Part shown: piece after piece, positions 1 to 8,673 of the stretch
Position numbering within the stretch: position 1 is the first letter of the stretch
How the letters are laid out: each line of letters begins with the position of its first letter
Translations under genes and position numbers: made by a program
The notes under the pieces: model-generated
The model's database searches: none
What the model was told of the DNA's origin: nothing
Seen by the model: only the letters and a program-made list of their open reading frames with translations
NCBI GenBank assembly: GCA_036702975.1
Contig: DATNPX010000033.1
Coordinates: 1-64,000 of the forward strand
DNA length: 64,000 nucleotides
Direction: 5' to 3'
DNA from: DATNPX01 sp036702975
GTDB lineage: Bacteria; Cyanobacteriota; Vampirovibrionia; Obscuribacterales; Obscuribacteraceae

Positions 1-651
1 TCACTTGATGACAAGGAGGATGGAATGTGTGACAAAACACTGACCTATGTGTCGCGAGTTAAAGGACTGAAATCAATGATACTGACGCGCTCAGATGTCA
101 CTGATGAAGGTCTATTGAACTTGAAGAACTTGCCTTTACTCGAGCACATCGAATTTGTTGGTGCGCCTGTTAAGGGAAGTAGCTTTTCTGCGCTGTCTAC
201 CCTTTCCCATCTTTTATCGTTCAATTGCAGTCAGTGCCAGATTGAAGAGAAGTATTTCACTCTGCTGCCGCAGTTCAAATCGCTACAGGCGCTGCATATC
301 AATCGTTGTAGACTGACCAAAGCAGAGTTTCAAAACGTATTGCAATGTACAAAACTTGTGCACCTTGCTATCGCTAACAATTCTATAGTGGATGATGAGT
401 TGATCAAGTCGCTTGCCGCACTTAAAAATTTGCGCATTCTTGATGTGCGATACACAAAAGTCACTCCTGCCGGACTAATGTCTTTGAAAGGACGCATACC
501 ACTTAAGTATCTCTATCTTACCGACCACGGAAACAGTGAGTTAGACGGCCCGCGTCTGGAAAAGTGTTTCCCCGGTCTCCAGATCTTTTGGGCTAAACGC
601 GGAAAACTGGATGAAGACACACAAGTGTTGCTATCGCCCTTGAACCCGTGA
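1..651 (+). CDS. Leucine-rich-repeat protein, 5' end probably outside the window
   Basis: The frame is open to the first base, so the protein probably starts upstream. An ATG at 25 does have a good ribosome site (AAGGAGGA, 13-20), giving a 208-residue alternative. The protein is made of roughly 24-residue LRRs of the bacterial 'VTDEGLLNLKNLPLLEHIEF' type. The residues around the ATG at 25 (DKTLTYVSRVKGLKSMIL) fit the same repeat register, which favours truncation by the window edge. LRRs normally bind proteins; no enzymatic motif is visible. It converges with the hmgA operon across only five bases. The partner is unknown; a second LRR protein lies at 2661-3572. Confidence 0.75.
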   Translation, partial: SLDDKEDGMCDKTLTYVSRVKGLKSMILTRSDVTDEGLLNLKNLPLLEHIEFVGAPVKGSSFSALSTLSHLLSFNCSQCQIEEKYFTLLPQFKSLQALHINRCRLTKAEFQNVLQCTKLVHLAIANNSIVDDELIKSLAALKNLRILDVRYTKVTPAGLMSLKGRIPLKYLYLTDHGNSELDGPRLEKCFPGLQIFWAKRGKLDEDTQVLLSPLNP

Positions 652-656
652 AAATC

Positions 657-2018
657 TCAGCGTTTATCAGGCGAAAAGTGTGAATCTAATTCCTGCCAAC
701 AGGATAGATAATTGTCTTGCAGAATTTTACTAGAGCTCGCAAATTCAGTTGGTTTGTAAATCAGTGAACTTTCGAACATGAAAGCCAGCGTGTTGTCCAT
801 GTACACCGGTTTGAGCTCAACTTCTGATGCTCGAGAGAATGTGGTGCTGTCTGGTCCGTGCGCGGACATGCAATTGTGTAAACTGCTGCCTCCTGGAATG
901 AAGCCATCTTGCTTCGCGTCATAGACCCCTTTTATGAGACCCATGAATTCGCTCATGATGTTTCGATGATAGTAGGGCGGGCGAAATGTGTGATCCGCTA
1001 CCAGCCAACGCGGCGGGAAGATTGCAAAATCTACGTTTGCCACACCTGGTATCTCAGACGGTGATGTCAAAACTGTAAAAATTGAGGGATCAGAGTGGTC
1101 AAAACTAACTGAATTTACAGTTTGAAATCGAGATAAGTCATATTTGTATGGCGCATAGTTGCCGTGCCAAGCCACCACATTTAGTGGCGAGTGTCGAAGT
1201 TCGCTCTCGAAGAGGTGGTCGTCGAATTTTGCCAGCAGTTTGAATTTTCCTGCTTGGTCTTCGTATTTCGCAACCGGCGCCCAGAAATCTCTTGGATTAG
1301 CCAATCCGTTTGAACCGATCACTCCCAGAGTCGGCAGCCGGAAGGGCAGACCAAAGTTCTCGCAGACATAACCGCGGGCCTTGTCTTGTAGGATATTTAC
1401 CTGAAAGCGCACTCCTCGTGGTATCACAATTATCTCGCCAGAATGGACGTGCAAGTCACCAAGTTCGGTGCGAAACTCGAGTGAACCATATTCGGGAACG
1501 ATCAGCATCTCTCCGTCGGCATCGTAGAAAAAACTGTCTTCCATAGACTTGTTGATCGCATAAATGTGAACAGCACTGCCACGACAGCTAGCTGCATTCC
1601 CGTTGGCTGCAATTGTAGTCAGACCCCCAACAAAATCGATTTTGTCTTTGGGATACGGCAGCGGGTCCCAGCGCATCTGTTCTGGCGAGGCGGTGGAGTT
1701 TTCACTTGGGCGTCCTTTGAATAAATGAGCGTCGATTTTCTTGAAGCGTGAGTGCGCAACCGAAGGACGAATGCGGTAGAGCCAGCTACGGAGATTTTCG
1801 TGGCGCAAGCTGGTAAAAGAGGAGCCGCTCAACTGCTCTGCGTAGAGACCGTAAGGCACACGCTGGGGCGAATTTTGACCTTCAGGCAAGGCACCGGGAA
1901 GGGCTTCGGATGCGAACTGATTTCCGAAGCCGCTCTGATATTTGAGTTCTGTGGTCGCTTTTTCGTTCGCGTTGTCCTTCTTGCTTGAGCTTTCGCCGCG
2001 CTTTTCGGTGACTTTCAT
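657..2018 (-). CDS. hmgA: Homogentisate 1,2-dioxygenase
   Basis: Cytosolic Fe(II) ring-cleavage dioxygenase that converts homogentisate to maleylacetoacetate in tyrosine/phenylalanine catabolism. It has 453 residues, close to the family length. The N-terminal signature YQSGFGNQFASEALPGALP is present. The iron ligands are recognisable as His and Glu in YYHRNIMSEFMG (about residues 350-356) and His in CMSAHGPD (about 385). The ATG has the site GAGG seven bases upstream, lying inside the last codons of the TPR gene at 2023-2376, so the two are translated from one mRNA. No maleylacetoacetate isomerase, fumarylacetoacetase or 4-hydroxyphenylpyruvate dioxygenase lies in the window, so the rest of the pathway must be elsewhere. 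Confidence 0.96.
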   Translation of the reverse strand: MKVTEKRGESSSKKDNANEKATTELKYQSGFGNQFASEALPGALPEGQNSPQRVPYGLYAEQLSGSSFTSLRHENLRSWLYRIRPSVAHSRFKKIDAHLFKGRPSENSTASPEQMRWDPLPYPKDKIDFVGGLTTIAANGNAASCRGSAVHIYAINKSMEDSFFYDADGEMLIVPEYGSLEFRTELGDLHVHSGEIIVIPRGVRFQVNILQDKARGYVCENFGLPFRLPTLGVIGSNGLANPRDFWAPVAKYEDQAGKFKLLAKFDDHLFESELRHSPLNVVAWHGNYAPYKYDLSRFQTVNSVSFDHSDPSIFTVLTSPSEIPGVANVDFAIFPPRWLVADHTFRPPYYHRNIMSEFMGLIKGVYDAKQDGFIPGGSSLHNCMSAHGPDSTTFSRASEVELKPVYMDNTLAFMFESSLIYKPTEFASSSKILQDNYLSCWQELDSHFSPDKR

Positions 2019-2022
2019 TCCG

Positions 2023-2376
2023 TTACCTCTGAAAGATTGTCAGCGCTTTCTTTTCCAATTTTTCTGCCTCTGCCGCACGGCCTGAAGCTTTTAACATCTT
2101 GGCGTAGTTTTCGAGAATAGGAACGAGCTCTTTGTGCAGTGGACCGGCGCTCTTCTCTTTCGCCTGGATGGCTCGCTGATACAGCGGCTCGGCCTCGGCA
2201 TATTTGCCTTGCTGGCGGAATGTGTTTGCCAAGTTGACAAGGCTGGTTGCTACTTTGGCGCAGTGCGGACCTTCTTTTTCCGCTTCCTGTAGAGCTAGTT
2301 GAAAATGACGCTCAGCATCTTGCGCTTTGCCTGCTGAGAGCGCCTGTTGCCCAGCTACGTTGTATCTCTCCCACAT
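2023..2376 (-). CDS. Small TPR protein, upstream partner of hmgA
   Basis: A 117-residue soluble protein made of tetratricopeptide repeats (QALSAGKAQDAERHFQLALQ, then ATSLVNLANTFRQQGKYAEA and a third unit). No signal peptide or membrane segment. ATG start with AGGAG eight bases upstream. It ends four bases before hmgA and carries the hmgA ribosome site in its last codons, so it is the first gene of a two-gene operon. TPRs mediate protein contacts; a role with the dioxygenase is inferred from position only. The 284 bases between this gene and the divergent one at 2661 hold the promoters but show no clear hexamer pair. Confidence 0.8.
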   Translation of the reverse strand: MWERYNVAGQQALSAGKAQDAERHFQLALQEAEKEGPHCAKVATSLVNLANTFRQQGKYAEAEPLYQRAIQAKEKSAGPLHKELVPILENYAKMLKASGRAAEAEKLEKKALTIFQR

Positions 2377-2660
2377 ATGCTTTTCTCCTGCCGCTCACTC
2401 TTTTGCCGACTGATTTAGCCGATAACGTTTTAAACGTGACCTTCCGGATCTCCAAACTTCAGTATTTTCGCAGGTTCAGTTGTTTGTATTAGCGGTCTTG
2501 GCATCATCTTTAATCTTTCCTAGTCTCATCAAGTTGCTGATGGTTGTTAGTTCGATTGCATTAGACTTGAGTGGCTGCCTTGCTCTGAGCCCGAATCTGC
2601 TCTTCGTGAAATGCAGGGTAGTAGAAGAAACTCAAAGTGTGTATTTGGAAAAATTGACTT

Positions 2661-3572
2661 ATGAATCTGCTCAATCGAGAACAACTTACTAGCCTGTGGA
2701 TCGGTATTATCGTCATAACGGCTATGGGGCTAGTGCCACCATGGCGTGAAGCTACTGGAAACTTAAATGCCTTGAATTACGCGCCCTTGTCGCAGCCTCC
2801 GGCTGCAACGGTTGGTGTGACAGTAGATTATGCAAGGCTTTTACTGCAGTGGCTAATAACGATGTTCATTACTGGCGGTTTCATCGCTTCCTTCCAGAAA
2901 GTCGAAAAACGAGTCGATAATTCGTTACCGGTGCAACAATCTGGACCGGCTGTGACCGTTGGCTCTGGCGAAAAAAGTTCGCCAACGGCGCCGCAATCGA
3001 CCTCCAGCTCTGCTATCGTAGAAAACAGCGGTCGTTCGAGGAGTTCTTCTTCAGGGCGGACGCTGTCGTTCCCAACGGAAGCGATAGGTGACCTGTTGAT
3101 TGAGTCCGAGGAAGACCGAGAATACTGGGAGTTTTTCGCGCGAGCGGCTGGTTCGGTAATAGTCCCGGTTGGTAAGCGACTTCAGCTCGAACTCGATAAG
3201 AGAGGCGAAACTAAGTTAAGTCATCTGCGAAATCTTCCTTCTGACGCTTTTTACTCTCTCGATTTTTCCGGCGTTCCAGTCACTGACGGTGATTTGGATA
3301 ATATCGGCCATCTGAGCGGTGTGCGTGAGATCGACCTCTCCGACACATCGGTATCGGACGTGGGAATAAAGAGCCTAGCGGGTCTTAAGAACCTGAAGAA
3401 GCTCTGGCTTGATAACACAAGGGTGACTGATAAAGGTTTGGAAGAGTTGTTGAATAACAAGGAGCTGGCAAAAGTTTCCCTGATAGGCACGGGCGTTGAT
3501 GAATCGCAAGCTCAGACTTTGGTGAAGAGTTTGGCGCAAAGTTGCGAAATTGTGCTCGTAGATAACGGTTGA
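2661..3572 (+). CDS. Membrane-anchored LRR protein upstream of the receptor kinase
   Basis: 303 residues: a hydrophobic segment near residues 10-25 (WIGIIVITAMGLVPPW), a short loop, a second hydrophobic segment near 65-82 (LLLQWLITMFITGGFIASF), a Ser/Pro-rich linker, then a C-terminal LRR block (about 195-295) with units such as LKNLKKLWLDNTRVTDKGL. The two helices would place both ends on the same side of the membrane. Its stop codon nearly coincides with the start of the Ser/Thr kinase, so the two are cotranscribed and may form a sensor pair (inference). The ATG has only a weak upstream GGA. Confidence 0.82.
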   Translation: MNLLNREQLTSLWIGIIVITAMGLVPPWREATGNLNALNYAPLSQPPAATVGVTVDYARLLLQWLITMFITGGFIASFQKVEKRVDNSLPVQQSGPAVTVGSGEKSSPTAPQSTSSSAIVENSGRSRSSSSGRTLSFPTEAIGDLLIESEEDREYWEFFARAAGSVIVPVGKRLQLELDKRGETKLSHLRNLPSDAFYSLDFSGVPVTDGDLDNIGHLSGVREIDLSDTSVSDVGIKSLAGLKNLKKLWLDNTRVTDKGLEELLNNKELAKVSLIGTGVDESQAQTLVKSLAQSCEIVLVDNG

Positions 3573-3580
3573 GGTTGAGC

Positions 3581-6376
3581 GTGGCTCAAGAAGATATCGG
3601 CAGCAAAACACTCATGAAGGGCACGTGCATGCACTGCAATCAGGAGTTTTTTGGCGTCAGTGTCTGTCCTAATGACGGTCATCCAGTTCAGATGGCAAAG
3701 GAAGATCCGCTAGTTGGCAATATACTCGCTGATCGCTTTGAGGTATTGGCAAAACTCGGCGAAGGCGGTATGAGTGCGGTTTACAAAGCACGCCACATGC
3801 TCATGGATCGCATCGTTGCCATCAAACTTTTGTTCGCTTCCGATATTCAAAGTTTGAAACGCTTTCAACTGGAAGCGAAGCTGGCCTGTAACTTGAATCA
3901 CATAAACATCGTTTCGGTGTTTGACTTCGGTGTGTCTAACAAAGGACAACCGTATCTAGTCATGGACTATCTGGAAGGACGTAGTCTCGGGGACTGTGTC
4001 AAGGTAGATGGACCGATGCAACTAGACCGCGCCTTGGGCATCTTCACACAGGCTTGTGATGCACTCACATACGCACATAAACGTGATGTGATTCATCGTG
4101 ACTTGAAACCGAGCAACTTCATGCTCGTTCTGGATGATAACTATTCAGAGCTTTTGAAAGTCGTGGATTTTGGCATTGCTAAACAAATGAGTTTTGAAGA
4201 TGCCGCCGGTCAGGGCCTAACAAAGACGGGAGAGGTCTTTGGTAGCCCACTCTACATGGCTCCGGAGCAGTGTCTCGGTCGCCGTCTCGATGCTCGTGCC
4301 GATATTTACTCCATGGGCTGTGTGATGTATGAGGTGTTGACTGGAACACCTCCGCTCGTTGGTATGAATGCACTTGATACTCTGCATAAACACATCAACG
4401 AAGATCCGCAGCCCTTTGCTGTGGCAAATCCGCGTTGTGCCAACCTGCCGCCGATGCTGGAAAGACTGGTTTTCAAAGCTCTGGCTAGAGATGTTGATCA
4501 GCGCTATCAAAGTATGCTGGAGTTGTGGACCGACCTGGAAGTTTTGCGTCATGCTGCTAAAAGCAGTTCCGGCCGGCAAGGACCCGTGGCTGTTCCCCAG
4601 GTCTCGCCGAGCCCGCCTTCCATGAGTCCCCAAATGATAAATACCATTCCTCAGGGGATGGTACCACCCGTCATGCAGAGTGAAAGCCTGCGGCCGACCA
4701 TGCCACCAGTAAATAGAGAAGATCCGAGTGCTGCAGCGCCACCATTTTACGGACAAGGTCAAACACGCGCGCCCGGGCAGGGGATGACCGGGGCTCAAAC
4801 CCCTCAACGCGGTGCTGTGAATCCTGCCGCTGGACAGGCAAACACGGGACGCGGACAAGCGATGCCATCACCGTATGTTCAGGGGGCTACCGGGCCGCAC
4901 ATCGCACATGATGGTAACATGCCGCCGCAAGATGCGACTGTGATTTCATCAAAGATGCAGGCGATTCAAGCACCGTCACCTGGCGCCACTAATTCGCAGA
5001 GCTTTACCAATCAGCTGCCATCAAATCCGGCACCGCCGTCGTCAGCACACACCTACGAGCAAGAGACCCAGCCGCTGCCGCCGCGCGGCAACGCCTCTCC
5101 CGGTATGAGCAACAGCCGCCTGTCCTCTATGGGAGCGGGGCATTCGCCGCCTTCGCAATTCTCAGGACCAGGACGTGGTGGCACTGGTGGTGCTTCGCAT
5201 CGCGGTAGCGATGGATCGCGAACCAACATGTTGCGAGCCAAAGCCTCACGGCAACTTCCGATTGTGCCCATTATCATTGGCGTTGTCGCCGTTGTTGTCA
5301 TTGCAGGCCTTGGTGCCTTCCTCCTTCTCAATCATTCGAGTGCGAAAACCGATATGAGCAATTTCGGTCATACGGCCACGCACCCACCCTCAGGTCAGCA
5401 AGCTCACCCGGCCACTGCCGGCGGTGGCAACTGGCAAGAGGCAATGTCTGCCGGAGCCAAGCTATTGGAGGATGCGAACTACAAAGCCGCGTTTGTGAAA
5501 CTTTCCGAAGCTAAAGAGAAGGCGCAGGGACATCCTCTCGATGGTGAGTACGCTCAATTACTTGCGCTCTTTGGACAGGCTGCGAGTAAGACCGACCATT
5601 TCCAGGAAGCCATTGATGCACTCACTCAGGCTCAAAGCATATTTGGCAAATCCAACACACCTCAAGATCAACTAGCCACCGCTGCTTGTAAGAACTGCCT
5701 TGGGCTCGTATACATCAATCAGATGGACTACGATAATGCGAAGGCGTTCATTAATGAGGCGAAAGAGATTCGCGATAAACTCGGCAAACCGGAAGATAAA
5801 GCCGACAGCGGGCAAGGCCTGGCTCGCATGTACAATCGGTTTCAATCGCGTGCCGGTGCTTTCGGCACGGATCAATCGATCAAACTTTTGCAAGATGCGC
5901 TCACACAGCGTGGCACCGACCCAGCTTTTGTTGTTGAGTGTACGAACGATATGGGATTTACCTATTTAAATAAAAGTGAGTTGAAGCAAGCTCGTTACTA
6001 CTACAATCAAGCACTCGCCAAAGCGAAGGCTAATTTCGGCGTGCAACACCCACTCTACGCTGATGCTGAAGTCGGTCTTGGCATTTTAGATACAAACGAC
6101 GGCAACATCTCCAAAGCCAAGCAAGAGTTCAACGAAGCTTTAAAGACGCGACAAGATGCTTACGGCGAAAATACAATCAAAGTCTCCGAAGTTTATGCTT
6201 GCCTTGGTAACATCGCCTATTTGGAAAACAACTACGACGAGGCAAAGAACTACTACGAAAAGGCTCTGGCAATAAAGAAAGACTTGCTAGGCCCTGATAA
6301 CATCGAATTTAAACGCAATGATGCCACGTATCATCAACGATTGAATGCGCTTGCCGCCAAACACGGAAAGCACTGA
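3581..6376 (+). CDS. Zinc-ribbon / Ser-Thr protein kinase / transmembrane / TPR receptor
   Basis: About 931 residues. Order: N-terminal Cys cluster (CMHCNQEFFGVSVCPNDGH), a Hanks-type kinase domain (about 50-330), a long Pro/Gln/Ser-rich linker, one membrane helix (about 560-585, PIVPIIIGVVAVVVIAGL), then a C-terminal TPR array. Kinase motifs are intact: Gly loop GEGGMSAVYKA, VAIKLL lysine, HRDLKPSN, DFGIAK, APEQ. By topology the kinase is cytoplasmic and the TPRs lie across the membrane. GTG 3581 is chosen because GAGG precedes it by six bases; TTG 3569 (overlapping the LRR stop as TTGA) and ATG 3614 are alternatives. Its stop codon directly abuts the stop of proC on the other strand. Confidence 0.92.
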   Translation: MAQEDIGSKTLMKGTCMHCNQEFFGVSVCPNDGHPVQMAKEDPLVGNILADRFEVLAKLGEGGMSAVYKARHMLMDRIVAIKLLFASDIQSLKRFQLEAKLACNLNHINIVSVFDFGVSNKGQPYLVMDYLEGRSLGDCVKVDGPMQLDRALGIFTQACDALTYAHKRDVIHRDLKPSNFMLVLDDNYSELLKVVDFGIAKQMSFEDAAGQGLTKTGEVFGSPLYMAPEQCLGRRLDARADIYSMGCVMYEVLTGTPPLVGMNALDTLHKHINEDPQPFAVANPRCANLPPMLERLVFKALARDVDQRYQSMLELWTDLEVLRHAAKSSSGRQGPVAVPQVSPSPPSMSPQMINTIPQGMVPPVMQSESLRPTMPPVNREDPSAAAPPFYGQGQTRAPGQGMTGAQTPQRGAVNPAAGQANTGRGQAMPSPYVQGATGPHIAHDGNMPPQDATVISSKMQAIQAPSPGATNSQSFTNQLPSNPAPPSSAHTYEQETQPLPPRGNASPGMSNSRLSSMGAGHSPPSQFSGPGRGGTGGASHRGSDGSRTNMLRAKASRQLPIVPIIIGVVAVVVIAGLGAFLLLNHSSAKTDMSNFGHTATHPPSGQQAHPATAGGGNWQEAMSAGAKLLEDANYKAAFVKLSEAKEKAQGHPLDGEYAQLLALFGQAASKTDHFQEAIDALTQAQSIFGKSNTPQDQLATAACKNCLGLVYINQMDYDNAKAFINEAKEIRDKLGKPEDKADSGQGLARMYNRFQSRAGAFGTDQSIKLLQDALTQRGTDPAFVVECTNDMGFTYLNKSELKQARYYYNQALAKAKANFGVQHPLYADAEVGLGILDTNDGNISKAKQEFNEALKTRQDAYGENTIKVSEVYACLGNIAYLENNYDEAKNYYEKALAIKKDLLGPDNIEFKRNDATYHQRLNALAAKHGKH

Positions 6377-7207
6377 TTACTTGCTTGTCGATTGAGTTTG
6401 TACTAGTTCGCGAGCGCGTTCTGCGGCTTTGACGACGGCTTTGATCAGTGTCACGCGCAGCTTGCCCTCTTCGAGTTCCATCAAGCCGTCGATGGTGCAC
6501 CCGGCGGGTGTAGTGACCATGTCTTTCAAAAGTGCCGGATGGGCCTTTGACTCGAGCACCATTTTTGCGGCACCAAGCATCGTCTGCGAAGCGAGCAAAG
6601 TAGATGTTTCGCGCGGAATTCCTAATTTGACCCCTGCTTCAGCGAGCGATTCGATAATCACATATAGATAAGCCGGTCCGCTAGCTGAAAGGGCTGTCAC
6701 ACCATCCATCAATGATTCATCGACAAAAACTGATTCACCAACGCATTTGAAGATTGCTTCTGTCAATTTGAGATGTTCTTCTGTAGCGTATTTGCCACCG
6801 CATATGCCAGCCATGCCAGTATTGTAGACGCTGGGTGTATTGGGCATGGCGCGCACAACAGGCACTTTCTTATTTAGTCTCTCTTCAACAAAAGCTGTTG
6901 TCACAGATGCGGCCACCGAGATGAGCAACTGATTTTCATTTAGTGATTCGGCGATGCCGCGCAGCACCCCGTCCATATTCTGCGGCTTTACCGCCAAAAC
7001 GATGACGTCCGCAGTTTCCGCAACTTTGCAGTTGTCCATGCAAACGTTTATTTTCAGCTTTTCGTTTACGCGGCTGATTGACCGCTCGTGTCCTACCGTG
7101 CCAACGATGTCGTCAGCGGTCAAGTCGCTGTTTTTTAAGAGTCCGGAAATGAGGGCTTCGCCTAGCTTCCCGACACCAAGTACTGCGAGCTTTTTACCTT
7201 TTAGCAT
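6377..7207 (-). CDS. proC: Pyrroline-5-carboxylate reductase
   Basis: Last step of proline synthesis: NAD(P)H reduction of 1-pyrroline-5-carboxylate to L-proline in the cytosol. 276 residues, normal for ProC. The N-terminal Rossmann motif is GVGKLGEALISGLL. The C-terminal substrate/dimer domain carries the family signature SASGPAYLYVIIESLAEAGV. ATG start with AGGA close upstream. It is the third gene of a proB-proA-proC operon, 32 bases after proA, so all enzymes from glutamate to proline are encoded together. It is convergent with the kinase gene with no intergenic base and no visible terminator. Confidence 0.97.
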   Translation of the reverse strand: MLKGKKLAVLGVGKLGEALISGLLKNSDLTADDIVGTVGHERSISRVNEKLKINVCMDNCKVAETADVIVLAVKPQNMDGVLRGIAESLNENQLLISVAASVTTAFVEERLNKKVPVVRAMPNTPSVYNTGMAGICGGKYATEEHLKLTEAIFKCVGESVFVDESLMDGVTALSASGPAYLYVIIESLAEAGVKLGIPRETSTLLASQTMLGAAKMVLESKAHPALLKDMVTTPAGCTIDGLMELEEGKLRVTLIKAVVKAAERARELVQTQSTSK

Positions 7208-7239
7208 TAATTGTTCCTGTTCCCTTTATTTGAATTCGG

Positions 7240-8592
7240 CTACAAATCTTTGTGTGTAAACTGGCGTGCATTTGCTCCTGAATAGTCGGCCACTATATGC
7301 CCTTTGCCAATGAGGCGATATTTGTAAGTTGTCAATCCATCTAAACCGACGGGTCCACGTGGATGCAATTTGCCATTGCTTATGCCGACTTCGGCACCAA
7401 AGCCGTAGCGAAAACCGTCAGCGAATCTTGTCGAGGCATTCAGATAAACACCAGCTGAATCAACCAATTCAAAAAATCTTTCTGCTGCGCTGTTGTCTTC
7501 GGTGACTATTGCATCAGTGTGGTTGCTGCTGTTGTCGTTTATGTGTTGAATCGCCGCGTCAATACTATCTACGATTTTTATTGCCACGATCAGATTTGAG
7601 AACTCGGTGCCGAAGTCATCTGCCGTCGCATCCTTTACCATGCCCAGATCAATTGATCTGACGAGCTGTTTGCACTTCTCATCGCATCGACTCTCAACAC
7701 GCATGTTTTCGAACGATTGAAGAAGAGCTGGCAAAAAACGGGCGGCTGCGTTTTCGTGCACCAAAATCGTCTCTACTGCGTTGCAAGCCGCAGGATAAGA
7801 GGTCTTCGCATCAATACAGATGCGCAGAGCTTTATGCAAGTCTGCTTCTTTGTCTACATATATGTGACAGATGCCCGCGGCGTGTCCTAAGACCGGAATC
7901 TGCGTGTTGCTCATGATGTGGCTGACCAGCGCATTTGACCCTCGTGGAATAATTAAATCCACCGTGCCTTTAGCACCGAGGAGGGTTTCGATGTCTTCAC
8001 GTTTGTGAGTCAAAGCAAAGACTTCTGGGTTGATGTCGTTCTGCACTAAGGACTTCTGAATGCAGGCAAATATCTGGTTATTAGTCTGTTCTGCTTCTCT
8101 GCCGCCTTTAAGGAGCGCTCCATTGCCGCTTTTGAGGCAAAGAGACAATATTTGTGGCAGCGCATCAGGTCGCGATTCAAAAATAACTGCTACGAGACCG
8201 ATTGGGCATGCCACCTTATGTAGTATCAGATCGCTGTCCAGCTCTCTAGACATCAGTGTTTGCCCGATCGGGTCAGGAAGTTTGGAGACCTCGCGGATGC
8301 TTCGGGTGATATCGAGGATCTTTGATTCGTTGAGTGCCAGCCGCTTCTTTAAGACATCGTGTTCTGGCGTCGGTTCTTGTTTGTCCATGGAAGCGATGTC
8401 CAGGGCGTTTGCTTTCAGGATATCTTTCGCTGCGGCATCGATGGCGTCTGCCATCGCCGTTAGAGCTTTGACCCGGTTTTCATGCGACAGTCGTGCCAGC
8501 TCTCGGCTCGCTTTTTTTGCCCTCACGGCGGCCTCAAGAATCGGAGGCGTTGGGCTAACTGCGGATGTTTGCTTTTTGTCTGTGCCGGTCAT
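7240..8592 (-). CDS. proA: Glutamate-5-semialdehyde dehydrogenase (gamma-glutamyl phosphate reductase)
   Basis: Second step of proline synthesis: NADPH reduction of glutamyl-5-phosphate to glutamate-5-semialdehyde. 450 residues, slightly longer than the usual 415-420 because of about 25 extra N-terminal residues. Aldehyde-dehydrogenase fold; the catalytic cysteine sits in SYPAACNAVETILVH, and IIPRGSNALV and EVGISNGKLHPRGPVGLDGL are typical ProA blocks. Start ATG with GAGG ten bases upstream. Middle gene of the proBAC operon. Confidence 0.97.
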   Translation of the reverse strand: MTGTDKKQTSAVSPTPPILEAAVRAKKASRELARLSHENRVKALTAMADAIDAAAKDILKANALDIASMDKQEPTPEHDVLKKRLALNESKILDITRSIREVSKLPDPIGQTLMSRELDSDLILHKVACPIGLVAVIFESRPDALPQILSLCLKSGNGALLKGGREAEQTNNQIFACIQKSLVQNDINPEVFALTHKREDIETLLGAKGTVDLIIPRGSNALVSHIMSNTQIPVLGHAAGICHIYVDKEADLHKALRICIDAKTSYPAACNAVETILVHENAAARFLPALLQSFENMRVESRCDEKCKQLVRSIDLGMVKDATADDFGTEFSNLIVAIKIVDSIDAAIQHINDNSSNHTDAIVTEDNSAAERFFELVDSAGVYLNASTRFADGFRYGFGAEVGISNGKLHPRGPVGLDGLTTYKYRLIGKGHIVADYSGANARQFTHKDL

Positions 8593-8673
8593 TTATCAAT
8601 CGCCTCGCTGGAGCCCTGGTCCGCTCGTGCCGAACAGGTGTGGCACTAGCAATACTAAAAGCAAAGCCCCGAC

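Noticed and set aside
4217..4858. 213-codon minus-strand ORF inside the kinase gene
   Set aside because: Fully antisense to the intact kinase domain, no ribosome site, no recognisable domain; a codon-bias shadow.
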